Shown piece after piece: positions 13,584-21,582 of a stretch of 45,397 nt of DNA. Origin of the DNA: an uncultured Oscillospiraceae bacterium (lineage in GTDB: Bacteria > Bacillota > Clostridia > Oscillospirales > Oscillospiraceae); NCBI GenBank assembly GCA_944387285.1, contig CALXEH010000010.1, positions 1 to 45,397 on the forward strand, in the 5' to 3' direction. A model generated the notes under the pieces. It saw only the letters and a list, made by a program, of their open reading frames with translations, had not been told where the DNA came from and made no database searches. Position 1 is the stretch's first letter; every line of letters starts with the position of its first letter. The position numbers and the translations under genes are program-made.

Positions 13584-16500
13584 TATCACCATCTCCTTCC
13601 AGCATGGCCCAGACGCGCGCGGCACTGAGCCGGGGCAGATACCTGCGCCTGTCGCCGCCCTCGCCCTCGGCGAAGCGGCAGGCCTCGGCGTAATCGCACC
13701 AGAGGCAGGCGTGCTCCTGGGCGCTCTTGTAGGAGGGGTCGGCCAGGATGCTGCCCGCGCGCAGCTGGGCGGCCAGCAGCCGGAGCGTTTCCTCTACCTG
13801 CCTGCCAAGCCTGCCCATGCGCTCCGCGGAGGCCAGCGAGTCGCCCGTCGGCGCGCCGTCCTTCCACTTGACCGGTATGCGCACCGGCGCGTCGCTGTTT
13901 TCCATGGCCCGGAGCACTTCCGGGTCGTCGAGCACGAGGCCGGAGCGGCGCAGCTTTTCCAGCCGCCGGCTCTCAAGCTCCTCGTCGCTGAGATCCCCGT
14001 CCTCGCTGAGCAGCACGTCCCGGGCGGGGATGTAGAGCACGCCGGCCGGCACGACCTCTGTGCCGTAGAGCTTCCGCCCGGAGCGCTCGAGCGCGAAGAG
14101 GTAGAGCAGCATCTGCATGTTGAGCCCGTTCATGACGTCGGAGAGCGAAAAGCTCTTGCGCCCGGTCTTGTAGTCCACGACGCGCAGATAGAGCCTGCCG
14201 TCGTGGAGCCAGCCGTCCACGCGGTCGGCGATGCCGCCGAGGCGCACGGTGCCGCCGCCGGGCAGCTCTGCCGCGGGCGAAAGGCCGGGCCGGGAGAAGT
14301 CCAGCTCGAAGCTGAGGGGTTTGAATTCCGAGCAGCGCAGCTCCTCTGCCATGTCCTGGACGATGCGGCGCACGCTCTCTGCCAGCCGCGCGAAGAGGTA
14401 GGCGAAGCGCGCGCCCTTGCCCTCGAGCCCGCCGAGCTCTTCCTCGAGGTAGCGCAGGGCGTAGTCGCCGCACAGCTCGTCGAGCCGGTCGCGGGCGGCG
14501 AGCTCGAGCCCGCCCTCGTCCTGGGTGTCCTCTGCGACGTGCTGGAGGATGTAGTGGATGAAGCTGCCGGCCTCCGGGGCCTTGAACTGCGCCGGCTGGC
14601 GCGGTTTTGCCTTCAGCCCGTAGCTGAGGAAGTAGGAAAAGCGGCAGCTGGCGAACTTTTCGACCCTGGAAGGCGACAGCCTGAGCTCGTCGCCGTAGAG
14701 GGCCCGGGCCGAGTCCTCGGAGAGCAGCCGGGGCGGGGTACGGGCGGCGCTGCGCAGGCGCGAGAGCGTCTCCGGCTCCGTTTGGCTGAAATACTCGCGC
14801 GCCGCGCGGCCTAGCTCGCCCTCAGCGGCGGCGGCGAGCTCGAGCGCGGGGCCCCTGGCCGCCGTGCGGGCCAGACGGCTGTCGGCGCGGACGATTTCCA
14901 GGCCGAAGAGCTGGGCTGCGCGGTTCATGACAAAGCTCGGCCGCACCGCCGAGCCGTCCGGCGCATAGGCGGGGCTGACGAGGCAGAGCGTCTCCGAGGG
15001 CAGGCTCAGGCAGTTGTAGATGAGCGAGAACTCGCGCCAGAGCTCGGCGTCGCCGGCGTCGAGCGGCAGGCCCAGCTCGGCGAGCGCGCGCCGCTCGTCG
15101 GAGTTGAAGACGCCGCCGTCCTGCGCCGGGCCGGGCAGGCGCTCGTCCGAGGCGCCGAGCAGGATGAGGTGCTTGATGTGCCGCCGCCGCATCCTGTCCA
15201 GATCGCCCGCCGAGACCATGTCCAGCGAGACTGGAATGACGCCCACGGCGTACTGCGAGAGCGTGAGAAGGTATAACCTGGCAAAACCGGAGGCGTCGAG
15301 CTCCATGTCGCCGAGGATGGCGGCGGACTGCTCGAGCGCCGAGACTGCCGCGTCCCAGAGCCGGGAATACTCCTCGGCGGCCTGCATGCGGCCGGAGGCC
15401 TCGAGCTCACGGGCCCTGTCTTCGAGCCGTTCAGCCAGCTGCAGGTCCTCGAACAGCGCGGCCAGGGCCTCGGCCTGTTCGCGGGCGGTGTGGGCCTCGC
15501 GGCAGGCGCGCTCGAGCCTGAGCAGGGGCGCGGCCGCGCGGTCGCGCAGCATATTTATCCGTTCCAGCCGCGCCTGGGCCGCCTCGTCCCAGCGCCCGGA
15601 AAAGCCGTCGGGGTGCATGTGCCAGGGCCGCTCGGAGTAGCGGTGCGAGCCCCGGATGCTCCAGGTGAAGCAGTAGTTTTCAAGCTCGTCGCACTCGCCG
15701 GTGTCGAGACCGGCGAGGCCGGTGCGCAGATAAGCGAAGACCTCGGCCTGTTCCCAGCCGCCGCAGACTATCTCATAGGCGGCGGAAATGAGCGCAGGCA
15801 GGGGTTTTTGGCTGATATCGGTCTGCCTGGCGGTAAAAAGCGGCACGCCGTAGTAGCGGAAGGCGGCCTCGAGGAAGACGCGGTAGTCCTCGAAGGAGCG
15901 CACGGCCACGGCGATGTCACGCCAGCGGCAGCCGCCCCGGGCCAGTTCGACGGCGCGCGCGGCGGCCAGCTCGCACTCGGCGGCCAGCGAGTCCGCGACG
16001 TATAAATATACAGAACCCTTTGCATCCAGCCGCTCCTGCCCGTAACCGAGCAGCCGCTCGGCCAGCAGGCCTGCGGGGCTGGCCTCGCCGGCCTCGAGCG
16101 TCTCGAGCCGGAGCGGGACGCCCCTCTCCTTGGCCTCGCGCATGAGCCGCCTCGCCGTGCGCCGCGAGAGCTCGAAGAGCTCGCTGCCCTCGTCGGTGGA
16201 GTCCAGCGTGAGGCAGACGGTGACATCCGCGCCGCGGTCCAGGAGTTCTGCCAGTATATTCATTTCAATGCCTGTGAAGTCGATGAAGCCGTCGATGTAG
16301 ATGTGGCCGCTGCGGCCGAAGCTGCTGCGGGGCAGGCGCTCGAGCAGCAGGGCGAGGCGGTCGGAGGGGTCGAGGTGTTCCGGCCCGACGGCGGCGCGGA
16401 ATGCGCCGGTTATGAGCGCGAGGTCTGCGAGCTTCTGGCCCAGCGCGCCGCCGGCGAGGCTGGCGGCCTCAAGCAGTTCGGGCTCCGAGAGCCCGGCGGC

Positions 16501-16884
16501 GGCGAGCTCATCGACTGCGCCGAGCAGCTGGGCCTGCAATTCGGGCGAGCGGCGCGCGCCGGCGTAGACCTTGAGGCGCGAGTAGACCCCGTCGAGGGCG
16601 AGGGCCATACAGAGCAGCCGCCCGCCGGCGTCCATGGGCGAGCGCCCGCCCGCGCCGAGCTCGGCCTCGAGCAGCCTTGCGAGGCCGGTGAAGGACAATA
16701 CTTGGGCATAGAGCGGCAGGCTGGGCCCGGCGGCCTTGGCGAGCTCGCGCTCGGCCTCGTGGCTGTATTGTTCGGGCACGAGCAGCACGCGCCCGGGCTG
16801 GCCCGCGCGCACCGCACTGCGGATTTCGTCCATGACCCGCGCGGTCTTGCCCGCGCCGGCGCGTCCGGTAATAAGTCTGAGCAT
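13576..16884 (-). CDS. addB: Helicase-nuclease subunit AddB
   Basis: This 1102-residue partner of AddA recognises Chi-like sequences through an inactive helicase fold and cuts the other strand. The start shows LRLITGRAGAGKTARVMDE (Walker A, K13) and VLLVPEQYSHEAE, typical of AddB. The nuclease core reads LRVVDYKTGRKSFSLSD, and QMLLYLFAL follows. The iron-sulfur cluster that holds the nuclease domain is indicated by FASCRFSYFLSYGLK and, near the end, CLWCDYAEAC, giving four cysteines in the usual layout. The start is ATG 16884, with GGAGGAGG eight or nine bases upstream; an in-frame extension to 16905 lacks a ribosome site. A good sigma-A promoter lies just upstream. The stop overlaps addA by eight bases. 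Confidence 0.95.
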   Translation of the reverse strand: MLRLITGRAGAGKTARVMDEIRSAVRAGQPGRVLLVPEQYSHEAERELAKAAGPSLPLYAQVLSFTGLARLLEAELGAGGRSPMDAGGRLLCMALALDGVYSRLKVYAGARRSPELQAQLLGAVDELAAAGLSEPELLEAASLAGGALGQKLADLALITGAFRAAVGPEHLDPSDRLALLLERLPRSSFGRSGHIYIDGFIDFTGIEMNILAELLDRGADVTVCLTLDSTDEGSELFELSRRTARRLMREAKERGVPLRLETLEAGEASPAGLLAERLLGYGQERLDAKGSVYLYVADSLAAECELAAARAVELARGGCRWRDIAVAVRSFEDYRVFLEAAFRYYGVPLFTARQTDISQKPLPALISAAYEIVCGGWEQAEVFAYLRTGLAGLDTGECDELENYCFTWSIRGSHRYSERPWHMHPDGFSGRWDEAAQARLERINMLRDRAAAPLLRLERACREAHTAREQAEALAALFEDLQLAERLEDRARELEASGRMQAAEEYSRLWDAAVSALEQSAAILGDMELDASGFARLYLLTLSQYAVGVIPVSLDMVSAGDLDRMRRRHIKHLILLGASDERLPGPAQDGGVFNSDERRALAELGLPLDAGDAELWREFSLIYNCLSLPSETLCLVSPAYAPDGSAVRPSFVMNRAAQLFGLEIVRADSRLARTAARGPALELAAAAEGELGRAAREYFSQTEPETLSRLRSAARTPPRLLSEDSARALYGDELRLSPSRVEKFASCRFSYFLSYGLKAKPRQPAQFKAPEAGSFIHYILQHVAEDTQDEGGLELAARDRLDELCGDYALRYLEEELGGLEGKGARFAYLFARLAESVRRIVQDMAEELRCSEFKPLSFELDFSRPGLSPAAELPGGGTVRLGGIADRVDGWLHDGRLYLRVVDYKTGRKSFSLSDVMNGLNMQMLLYLFALERSGRKLYGTEVVPAGVLYIPARDVLLSEDGDLSDEELESRRLEKLRRSGLVLDDPEVLRAMENSDAPVRIPVKWKDGAPTGDSLASAERMGRLGRQVEETLRLLAAQLRAGSILADPSYKSAQEHACLWCDYAEACRFAEGEGGDRRRYLPRLSAARVWAMLEGDGDNG

Positions 16885-16905
16885 TGGCCCCGCCTCCTCC
16901 GGCAC

Positions 16906-16933
16906 ATTATAACATAAGTTGCGGGAATTTCAA
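16906..16933 (-). promoter_or_regulatory. addBA promoter
   Basis: Minus strand TTGAAA (16933-16928), 16-base spacer, perfect TATAAT (16911-16906), about 22 bases upstream of the addB start. Confidence 0.65.
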
Positions 16934-16938
16934 AACTC

Positions 16939-16967
16939 TTGAAAAACCGACACTTGTGTGGTAAAGT
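16939..16967 (+). promoter_or_regulatory. Probable promoter of the 69-residue ORF
   Basis: TTGAAA (16939-16944), 17 bases, TAAAGT (16962-16967). It is back to back with the addBA promoter. Confidence 0.5.
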
Positions 16968-17021
16968 GATGTTAAGCCAGCCCGCGGCGGCAAGCCCGGG
17001 CAATATGAAGGGAGACAAACT

Positions 17022-17231
17022 ATGGACATCAGCAAGGTAACCGTAAGAGAGCTGCTGGAGAATAAGGCCGCCTGCGACGCCATGAACGCGATCGACCCGA
17101 AGATACTCAAGAGCCCGATGGTGAAGCTCGTGAAGGGCAAGACGGTCGAAGCCGTCTTCAACATGGTCCCGGACAGCAAGGTCTCGCCCGAAGTGAAGGC
17201 CAAGATCCGCGACGCGCTCGCCGCCATCTGA
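17022..17231 (+). CDS. Small 69-residue protein of unknown function
   Basis: This small protein starts at ATG 17022 with GGGAG about eight bases upstream and ends 17 bases before a strong terminator. It has its own promoter, so it is a stand-alone gene. The sequence is one compact helical unit: MDISKVTVRELLENKAA, then PMVKLVKGKTVEAVFNMVP, then VSPEVKAKIRDALAAI. It has one Cys, no signal peptide and no membrane segment. The 'TVREL-x2-N...PMVKLVKGKT' layout recalls a short helical module I associate with some clostridial proteins, but I cannot name a family safely. Base composition and codon use match the neighbours, and the clean promoter-gene-terminator unit argues for a real, probably abundant protein. 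Confidence 0.82.
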   Translation: MDISKVTVRELLENKAACDAMNAIDPKILKSPMVKLVKGKTVEAVFNMVPDSKVSPEVKAKIRDALAAI

Positions 17232-17247
17232 ATCAGCCCCATCAAGC

Positions 17248-17280
17248 CGGGCGCCCACGACCGTGGGCGCCCGTTTTTTT
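17248..17280 (+). terminator. Terminator of the 69-residue ORF
   Basis: Perfect 12-bp stem (17248-17259 with 17262-17273), two-base gap as written (the stem will open to a larger loop) and seven Ts. Confidence 0.93.
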
Positions 17281-17294
17281 GACGTGTAAACCGT

Positions 17295-17323
17295 TTGAAA
17301 TGGGCGGCATAGTATGCTATACT
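17295..17323 (+). promoter_or_regulatory. ddl-murF promoter
   Basis: TTGAAA (17295-17300), 17-base spacer, TATACT (17318-17323), 29 bases upstream of the ddl start. Confidence 0.7.
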
Positions 17324-17352
17324 CTGAATATTGTGGAAAGAGGTGTTGTTTT

Positions 17353-18399
17353 ATGAATATAGTAGTGCTCTGCGGCGGGCTCTCGCCGGAGCGGAACGTC
17401 TCGCTCTCGAGCGGGACGAAGATAGCCTCGGCCCTCATGGAGCTGGGGCACAAGGTCGTGCTGGCGGATATGTTCTTCGGCCTGGAGGACTACCCCGGCG
17501 GGCTGGAGGGCATTTTCGACGCGCCGCCGGCGCTCGGCGGCACACGCATAGACGAGGCCGCGCCCGACCTCGAGGCCGTCCGGGCGCAGCGGAAGCTCAA
17601 GTCCGGCTCCATGTTCGGCGACCGCGTGCTTGAGCTGTGCGGCATGGCCGACATCGTCTTCATGGCCCTGCACGGGCGCTGCGGCGAGGACGGCAAAGTC
17701 CAGGCCGCCTTCGACCTGCTCGGCATCAAATACACCGGCAGCGGCCACCTGGGCAGCGCCATCGCCATGGATAAGGACCTCACCAAGCGCGTCGTCGCGC
17801 CCCTGGGCGTCCTCACGCCGGAGTGGAAGCTCTACGACAGCCGCAGCCTCGAGCCGGAGCGCGTCTGCGCCGAGTGCAGCCTGCCCTGCGTCGTGAAGCC
17901 CGTCGATTCCGGCTCCAGCATCGGCGTGGACATCGCCCGTACCCGCGCGGAACTGCTCGACGCCCTCGCCAGGGCCGCCGCAGAGGGCGGCTCCGTCGTC
18001 GTTGAGCGCTACGTCGAAGGCCGCGAGATACAGATCGGCATCCTCGACGGCAGGGCCCTGCCCAGCATCGAGATCCGGCCCCTGAGCGGCTTTTACGACT
18101 ACAAGAACAAGTACCAGCCCGGCGCGGCGGAGGAGATAACGCCCGCGCCCATCCCGGCCGAGGCGGAGGAGCGGCTGGCTCAGGCGGCGCTCACGGTCTA
18201 CAAGGCCCTGGGCCTCGCGGCCTATTCCCGCGCCGACTTCATCTACGACGCCGAGGGCCGCTTCTGGTTCCTCGAGATCAACACCCTGCCCGGCATGACC
18301 CCGACCAGCCTCGTGCCGCAGGAGGCCGCCGTGCTGGGCATCAGCTACGCTGAGCTCTGCCAGCGCATAATCGACAGCTCAATGGAGAAATACAGATGA
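17353..18399 (+). CDS. ddl: D-alanine--D-alanine ligase
   Basis: This 348-residue ATP-grasp ligase joins two D-alanines to make the dipeptide used by MurF. Motifs in order: IVVLCGGLSPERNVSLSSG at the N-terminus, MALHGRCGEDGKVQAAFDLL, YTGSGHLGSAIAMDK, the ATP-grasp lysine strand CVVKPVDSGSSIGV, and the metal/phosphate site FLEINTLPGMTPTSL. The start is ATG 17353, with GAGGTG about nine bases upstream; the frame is open to 17314 but that lies in the promoter. The stop overlaps the murF start (ATGA), so dipeptide maker and user are coupled. Codon choice differs from neighbouring his genes: Ile is mostly ATC here. The residues that separate D-Ala-D-Ala from D-Ala-D-Lac ligases cannot be judged confidently by eye. 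Confidence 0.94.
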   Translation: MNIVVLCGGLSPERNVSLSSGTKIASALMELGHKVVLADMFFGLEDYPGGLEGIFDAPPALGGTRIDEAAPDLEAVRAQRKLKSGSMFGDRVLELCGMADIVFMALHGRCGEDGKVQAAFDLLGIKYTGSGHLGSAIAMDKDLTKRVVAPLGVLTPEWKLYDSRSLEPERVCAECSLPCVVKPVDSGSSIGVDIARTRAELLDALARAAAEGGSVVVERYVEGREIQIGILDGRALPSIEIRPLSGFYDYKNKYQPGAAEEITPAPIPAEAEERLAQAALTVYKALGLAAYSRADFIYDAEGRFWFLEINTLPGMTPTSLVPQEAAVLGISYAELCQRIIDSSMEKYR

Positions 18400-19718
18400 T
18401 AGGCATGACTGTGGAAAAGCTGGCCGCCGCGGTGGGCGGGCAGCTGCACGGCGGCGGCGGAGAGCGTCCCGTGCTCGGCGCCGTGCGCGATAACCGCGAG
18501 GTGCAGCCGGGGCTGGCCTTCTGCGCCCTGCCCGGCGCGAGGTTCGACGGGCACGATTTTATCCCCGCCGCGCTCGAGGCCGGCGCGCCCTGCTGCCTGG
18601 CCCAGCGCGTGCCGGAGGGCGCCCAAGGCCCGGTAGTCACCGTTCCGGACGTGGCAAAGGCAATGGCCCGGCTCGCGGAGCATTGCCGCTCACTCGTGAA
18701 GGCGCCCGTCGTGGGCATCACGGGCAGCTCCGGCAAGACCACCACGAAGGAGATGTGCGCCTGCGTGCTCTCGCGCCGCTTCCGCACGCTCAAGACCGAG
18801 AAGAACTTCAATAACGAGCTCGGCGTGCCTCTGACCCTCTTCCGCATCATGCCCGAGACGGAAGCGGCGGTGGTGGAGCTGGGCATCAGCGGCTTCGGCG
18901 AGATGTCCCGCCTGGGCGCGATGGCGCGGCCGGACATAGCCGTCTACACGCTCATCGGGCGCTCGCACCTGGAAGCGCTCGGCGACAGGCGCGGCGTGCT
19001 CCGCGCGAAGACAGAGCTGCTAGACTTCATGCCGGATACCGGACTCGTTGTCGTGAACGGCGACGACGAGCTGCTCGCCGGCCTGGACTGCCGCCAGCGC
19101 AAGCTGAGCTTCGGCCTGGGCGCGGATTGCGATATCCGGGCCGAGGACTACCGCTGCCTGGGCGCGGCGGGCTCGGAATTCACCGTTGCCGGGCTGGGCC
19201 ACCGCTTTCCCGCCCGCGTCGGGGCCTACGGGCGGCACATGGTCTACGCGGCGCTCGCCGCCGCGGCCGTGGGGCTCGAGCTGGGCGTGCCCGAGACCGA
19301 TATCGCCCTCGGCATCGCGGACTACGCGCCCGTGGGAAGGCGCGCCAGCGTCATCGACACGGGCAGGATAACGCTCATCGACGACTGCTACAACGCCAAC
19401 CCCGACTCGACGCAGATGGCGATAAAGTCCGCCTCCGACCTGGGCGGGCGGCTGGTCTGCATCCTCGGCGACATGCTCGAGCTGGGCGAGCGGAGCGAGC
19501 AGTTCCACGCCGAAACGGGCCGCGCGGCGCTGGATGCCGGCGCGCTGCTGCTGACATGCGGCGAGCGCTCGCGGGCCATGGGCGGGCGCCGCTTCGGGAG
19601 CAAGGCGGAGCTCATCGCCGCGCTGCCGGAGCTCATCCTGCCCGGCGACCGCGTCCTGGTCAAAGCCTCGCACTCCATGGCCTTTGAGGAGATAAGCGAG
19701 GCCCTGCGACGGCTGTAA
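18396..19718 (+). CDS. murF: UDP-N-acetylmuramoyl-tripeptide--D-alanyl-D-alanine ligase
   Basis: This 440-residue Mur ligase attaches D-Ala-D-Ala to UDP-MurNAc-tripeptide, the last cytoplasmic peptide step. The N-terminal domain has DNREVQPGLAFCALPGARFDGHDF; the ATP loop is VGITGSSGKTTTKEM (K114); KNFNNELGVPLTLF, VELGISGFGEMSRLG and RSHLEALG follow; and the C-terminal domain carries IDDCYNANPDSTQMAI and LGDMLELGERSEQFHAE. The motif usually seen as NIGxAHLE is here LIGRSHLEALG, a small variation. The start is ATG 18396, overlapping ddl by four bases, with GGAG about eight bases upstream. It is the last gene of the two-gene unit; a weak hairpin follows. Confidence 0.95.
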   Translation: MIGMTVEKLAAAVGGQLHGGGGERPVLGAVRDNREVQPGLAFCALPGARFDGHDFIPAALEAGAPCCLAQRVPEGAQGPVVTVPDVAKAMARLAEHCRSLVKAPVVGITGSSGKTTTKEMCACVLSRRFRTLKTEKNFNNELGVPLTLFRIMPETEAAVVELGISGFGEMSRLGAMARPDIAVYTLIGRSHLEALGDRRGVLRAKTELLDFMPDTGLVVVNGDDELLAGLDCRQRKLSFGLGADCDIRAEDYRCLGAAGSEFTVAGLGHRFPARVGAYGRHMVYAALAAAAVGLELGVPETDIALGIADYAPVGRRASVIDTGRITLIDDCYNANPDSTQMAIKSASDLGGRLVCILGDMLELGERSEQFHAETGRAALDAGALLLTCGERSRAMGGRRFGSKAELIAALPELILPGDRVLVKASHSMAFEEISEALRRL

Positions 19719-19736
19719 AGCGTCCGGCCGCCCTGC

Positions 19737-19759
19737 GTGCCCGCAGCCGCGGGCACTTT
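19737..19759 (+). terminator. Possible weak terminator after murF
   Basis: Perfect 8-bp G+C-rich stem (19737-19744 with 19749-19756), four-base loop, but only three Ts follow, so termination may be partial. Confidence 0.5.
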
Positions 19760-19771
19760 GTATAAAAACTA

Positions 19772-19799
19772 TTGACAAACGCGGCAATGGTGGTACTAT
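19772..19799 (+). promoter_or_regulatory. his operon promoter
   Basis: TTGACA (19772-19777), 16 bases, TACTAT (19794-19799). The leader is only about 40 bases long, too short for a T-box or a His-rich leader peptide. Confidence 0.65.
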
Positions 19800-19806
19800 A
19801 TTAGCG

Positions 19807-19822
19807 TGCTATCACATTAGCA
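19807..19822. promoter_or_regulatory. Candidate his operator (TGCTA-N6-TAGCA)
   Basis: A 5-bp inverted repeat lies just downstream of the -10 box, where a repressor would block initiation. The binding protein is not identified; a HisR/YerC-type repressor is one possibility from known Firmicute his regulation. Confidence 0.35.
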
Positions 19823-19847
19823 AGGTAAAGTGTACCGGAGGAAGAGC

Positions 19848-20960
19848 ATGGAGAGCATATTGAGGCCGGAGGAGCGGCTGGTCCGCGGGCTTAGGGCCTT
19901 GTATTCGCGGTATGGCTACAGGCCGTACCGCATGAGCAAATTTGAGGAATACGACCTGTACGCGGGCAACCGGAGCTTTCTGCCCAGCGGCAGCGTCATC
20001 ACGTTTACGGACACGAACGGGCGGCTCATGGCGCTCAAGCCGGACGTGACGCTGTCGATAGCGAAGAACCTGGGCGGCGAGGGCGCGGCGGAGAAGGTGT
20101 ATTATGACGAGAGCGTGTACCGCGCGCCGGATTCGGGCCTGGGCTTTCAGGAGATAACGCAGGCGGGGCTGGAGTATCTGGGCCCTGTGGACGCCTATGT
20201 GCAGGGCGAGGTGCTGATGCTGGCGGTGCGCAGCCTCATGGAGGTGACGGACGGCTGGGTGCTGGACCTGTCGCACATGGGCTTTTTGTGCGGGCTGGTG
20301 GACGAGCTGGGCCTGCGCGGGCCGGAGCGAGCGGAGCTTTTGCGCGCGGTAGGCGGCCGGAGCGTGCAGTCGATACGCGCGGTGTGCGCGGCGGCGGGCG
20401 CGCCGATGGAGCCGGCGGAGCGGCTGGCGGGGCTGGTGGAGCTCTACGGTCCGGCGTCGGAGCTGCTGCCCGGGCTCGAGGCGGCGGCGCGGACGGAGGC
20501 CGAGCGCCGCGCGGCGCAGGAGCTCTCGAGCGCGCTGCGGGTGCTTGAGGCCTTCGGCTGCGGCGAGAGGGTGAACCTTGATCTGAGCATCACCTGCGAC
20601 ACGGAGTATTATAACGGCCTGGTGTTCAAGGGCTATGTGGCGGGCGCGCCCTCGGCGGTGCTCTCGGGCGGGCGTTACGACAGCCTGATGCGCAAGCTGG
20701 GCAAGGACGAGCAGGCGATAGGCTTTGCGGTGTATCTGAACCTGCTCGAGCGCCTGGGCGAGAGCGCGGAGGCGTATGACGCGGACGTGCTGCTCATCCC
20801 GGACGGCGAGGCTCCGGAGGAGCTGGCGGCGGCCGTGCGCGAGCTGACGGAGGCCGGGCAGAGCGTCCGGGTACAGCCGGGCACGGCGGGCACGGCCCGC
20901 TGCCGCCGGGTGATGAAAATGAAAAACGGGAGGCCGGTCACGCTTGAATCAGACGATTGA
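19848..20960 (+). CDS. hisZ: ATP phosphoribosyltransferase regulatory subunit
   Basis: This 370-residue protein resembles histidyl-tRNA synthetase but serves as the regulatory subunit of the short-form HisG enzyme, sensing histidine. The start is class II synthetase-like: ILRPEERLVRGLRALYSRYGY, then ALKPDVTLSIAKNL and YYDESVYRAP, in place of the PEGT and RRE motifs of a true HisRS; later SGGRYDSLMRKLG matches the histidine-binding region. No C-terminal anticodon-binding domain is obvious, and the tail only loosely resembles one. The start ATG 19848 has GGAGGA upstream. It heads the operon and overlaps hisG by 17 bases, which supports co-production of the two subunits. Confidence 0.92.
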   Translation: MESILRPEERLVRGLRALYSRYGYRPYRMSKFEEYDLYAGNRSFLPSGSVITFTDTNGRLMALKPDVTLSIAKNLGGEGAAEKVYYDESVYRAPDSGLGFQEITQAGLEYLGPVDAYVQGEVLMLAVRSLMEVTDGWVLDLSHMGFLCGLVDELGLRGPERAELLRAVGGRSVQSIRAVCAAAGAPMEPAERLAGLVELYGPASELLPGLEAAARTEAERRAAQELSSALRVLEAFGCGERVNLDLSITCDTEYYNGLVFKGYVAGAPSAVLSGGRYDSLMRKLGKDEQAIGFAVYLNLLERLGESAEAYDADVLLIPDGEAPEELAAAVRELTEAGQSVRVQPGTAGTARCRRVMKMKNGRPVTLESDD

Positions 20961-21582
20961 CATAGCCCTGCCGAAGGGCAGGCTGGGCGAGCAGGTTTAC
21001 GAGATGTTTGAGCGCTCGGGCTGCGGCTGCCCGGGCATGAGGGAGGACAGCCGCAAGCTGGTGTTCGAGAACTCGGAGAGCGGCCTGCGCTTTTTCTGGG
21101 TCAAGCCCTCGGACGTGGCCATCTATGTGGAGCGCGGCGCGGCGGACATGGGCATCGCGGGCAAGGACATACTGCTGGAGTACTCGCCGGACGTGTACGA
21201 GCTGCACGACCTGGGCATAGGCCGCTGCCGGATGTGCGTGGCGGGCAGGGAAGAGCAGTGGCGGCGCGCGGGTACCCTGCGCGTGGCGACGAAGTTCCCG
21301 AACATAGCGACGCGGTATTTCCGGGGCCAGGGCCGGGCGATAGATATAATAAAGCTCAACGGCTCTATCGAGCTCGCGCCGATAATCGGGCTGTCGGACG
21401 TCATCGTGGACATCGTGGAGACGGGCACGACGCTCAGGGAAAACGACCTGCGGGTGCTCGAGACGATATTGCCGATAAGCGCGAGGCTCATAGCCAACAA
21501 GGCGAGCTTCAAGTTCAAATACGAGGGCATAAGCCGCCTGGCAAAGCTGATAGCCGGCGCGGCGGAAGGAGGCAGAGCGTGA
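20944..21582 (+). CDS. hisG: ATP phosphoribosyltransferase, short form
   Basis: This 212-residue catalytic subunit condenses ATP with PRPP, the first step of histidine synthesis. It lacks the C-terminal regulatory domain of long HisG, as expected with HisZ next door. Motifs: IDIALPKGRLGEQVYEMF at the start, ERGAADMGIAGKDILLE, and the PRPP-binding stretch DVIVDIVETGTTLRENDL. The start is TTG 20944, with GGGAGG about ten bases upstream and a 17-base overlap with hisZ; no ATG fits. By my count Ile is encoded about 13 times by ATA, 6 by ATC and once by ATT, unusual for such a G+C-rich gene. It is joined to hisD by TGATG. Confidence 0.95.
   Translation: MNQTIDIALPKGRLGEQVYEMFERSGCGCPGMREDSRKLVFENSESGLRFFWVKPSDVAIYVERGAADMGIAGKDILLEYSPDVYELHDLGIGRCRMCVAGREEQWRRAGTLRVATKFPNIATRYFRGQGRAIDIIKLNGSIELAPIIGLSDVIVDIVETGTTLRENDLRVLETILPISARLIANKASFKFKYEGISRLAKLIAGAAEGGRA

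Noticed and set aside
11100..13628. Long open frame of 842 codons on the plus strand
   Set aside because: It is exactly antisense to addA, is made of low-complexity Gly/Ala/Glu/His sequence with no domain, and arises from the G+C-rich codon pattern of AddA.
19719..19847. Possible T-box or His-rich leader before hisZ
   Set aside because: The leader from the promoter is only about 40 bases; no T-box sequence or run of His codons was seen.
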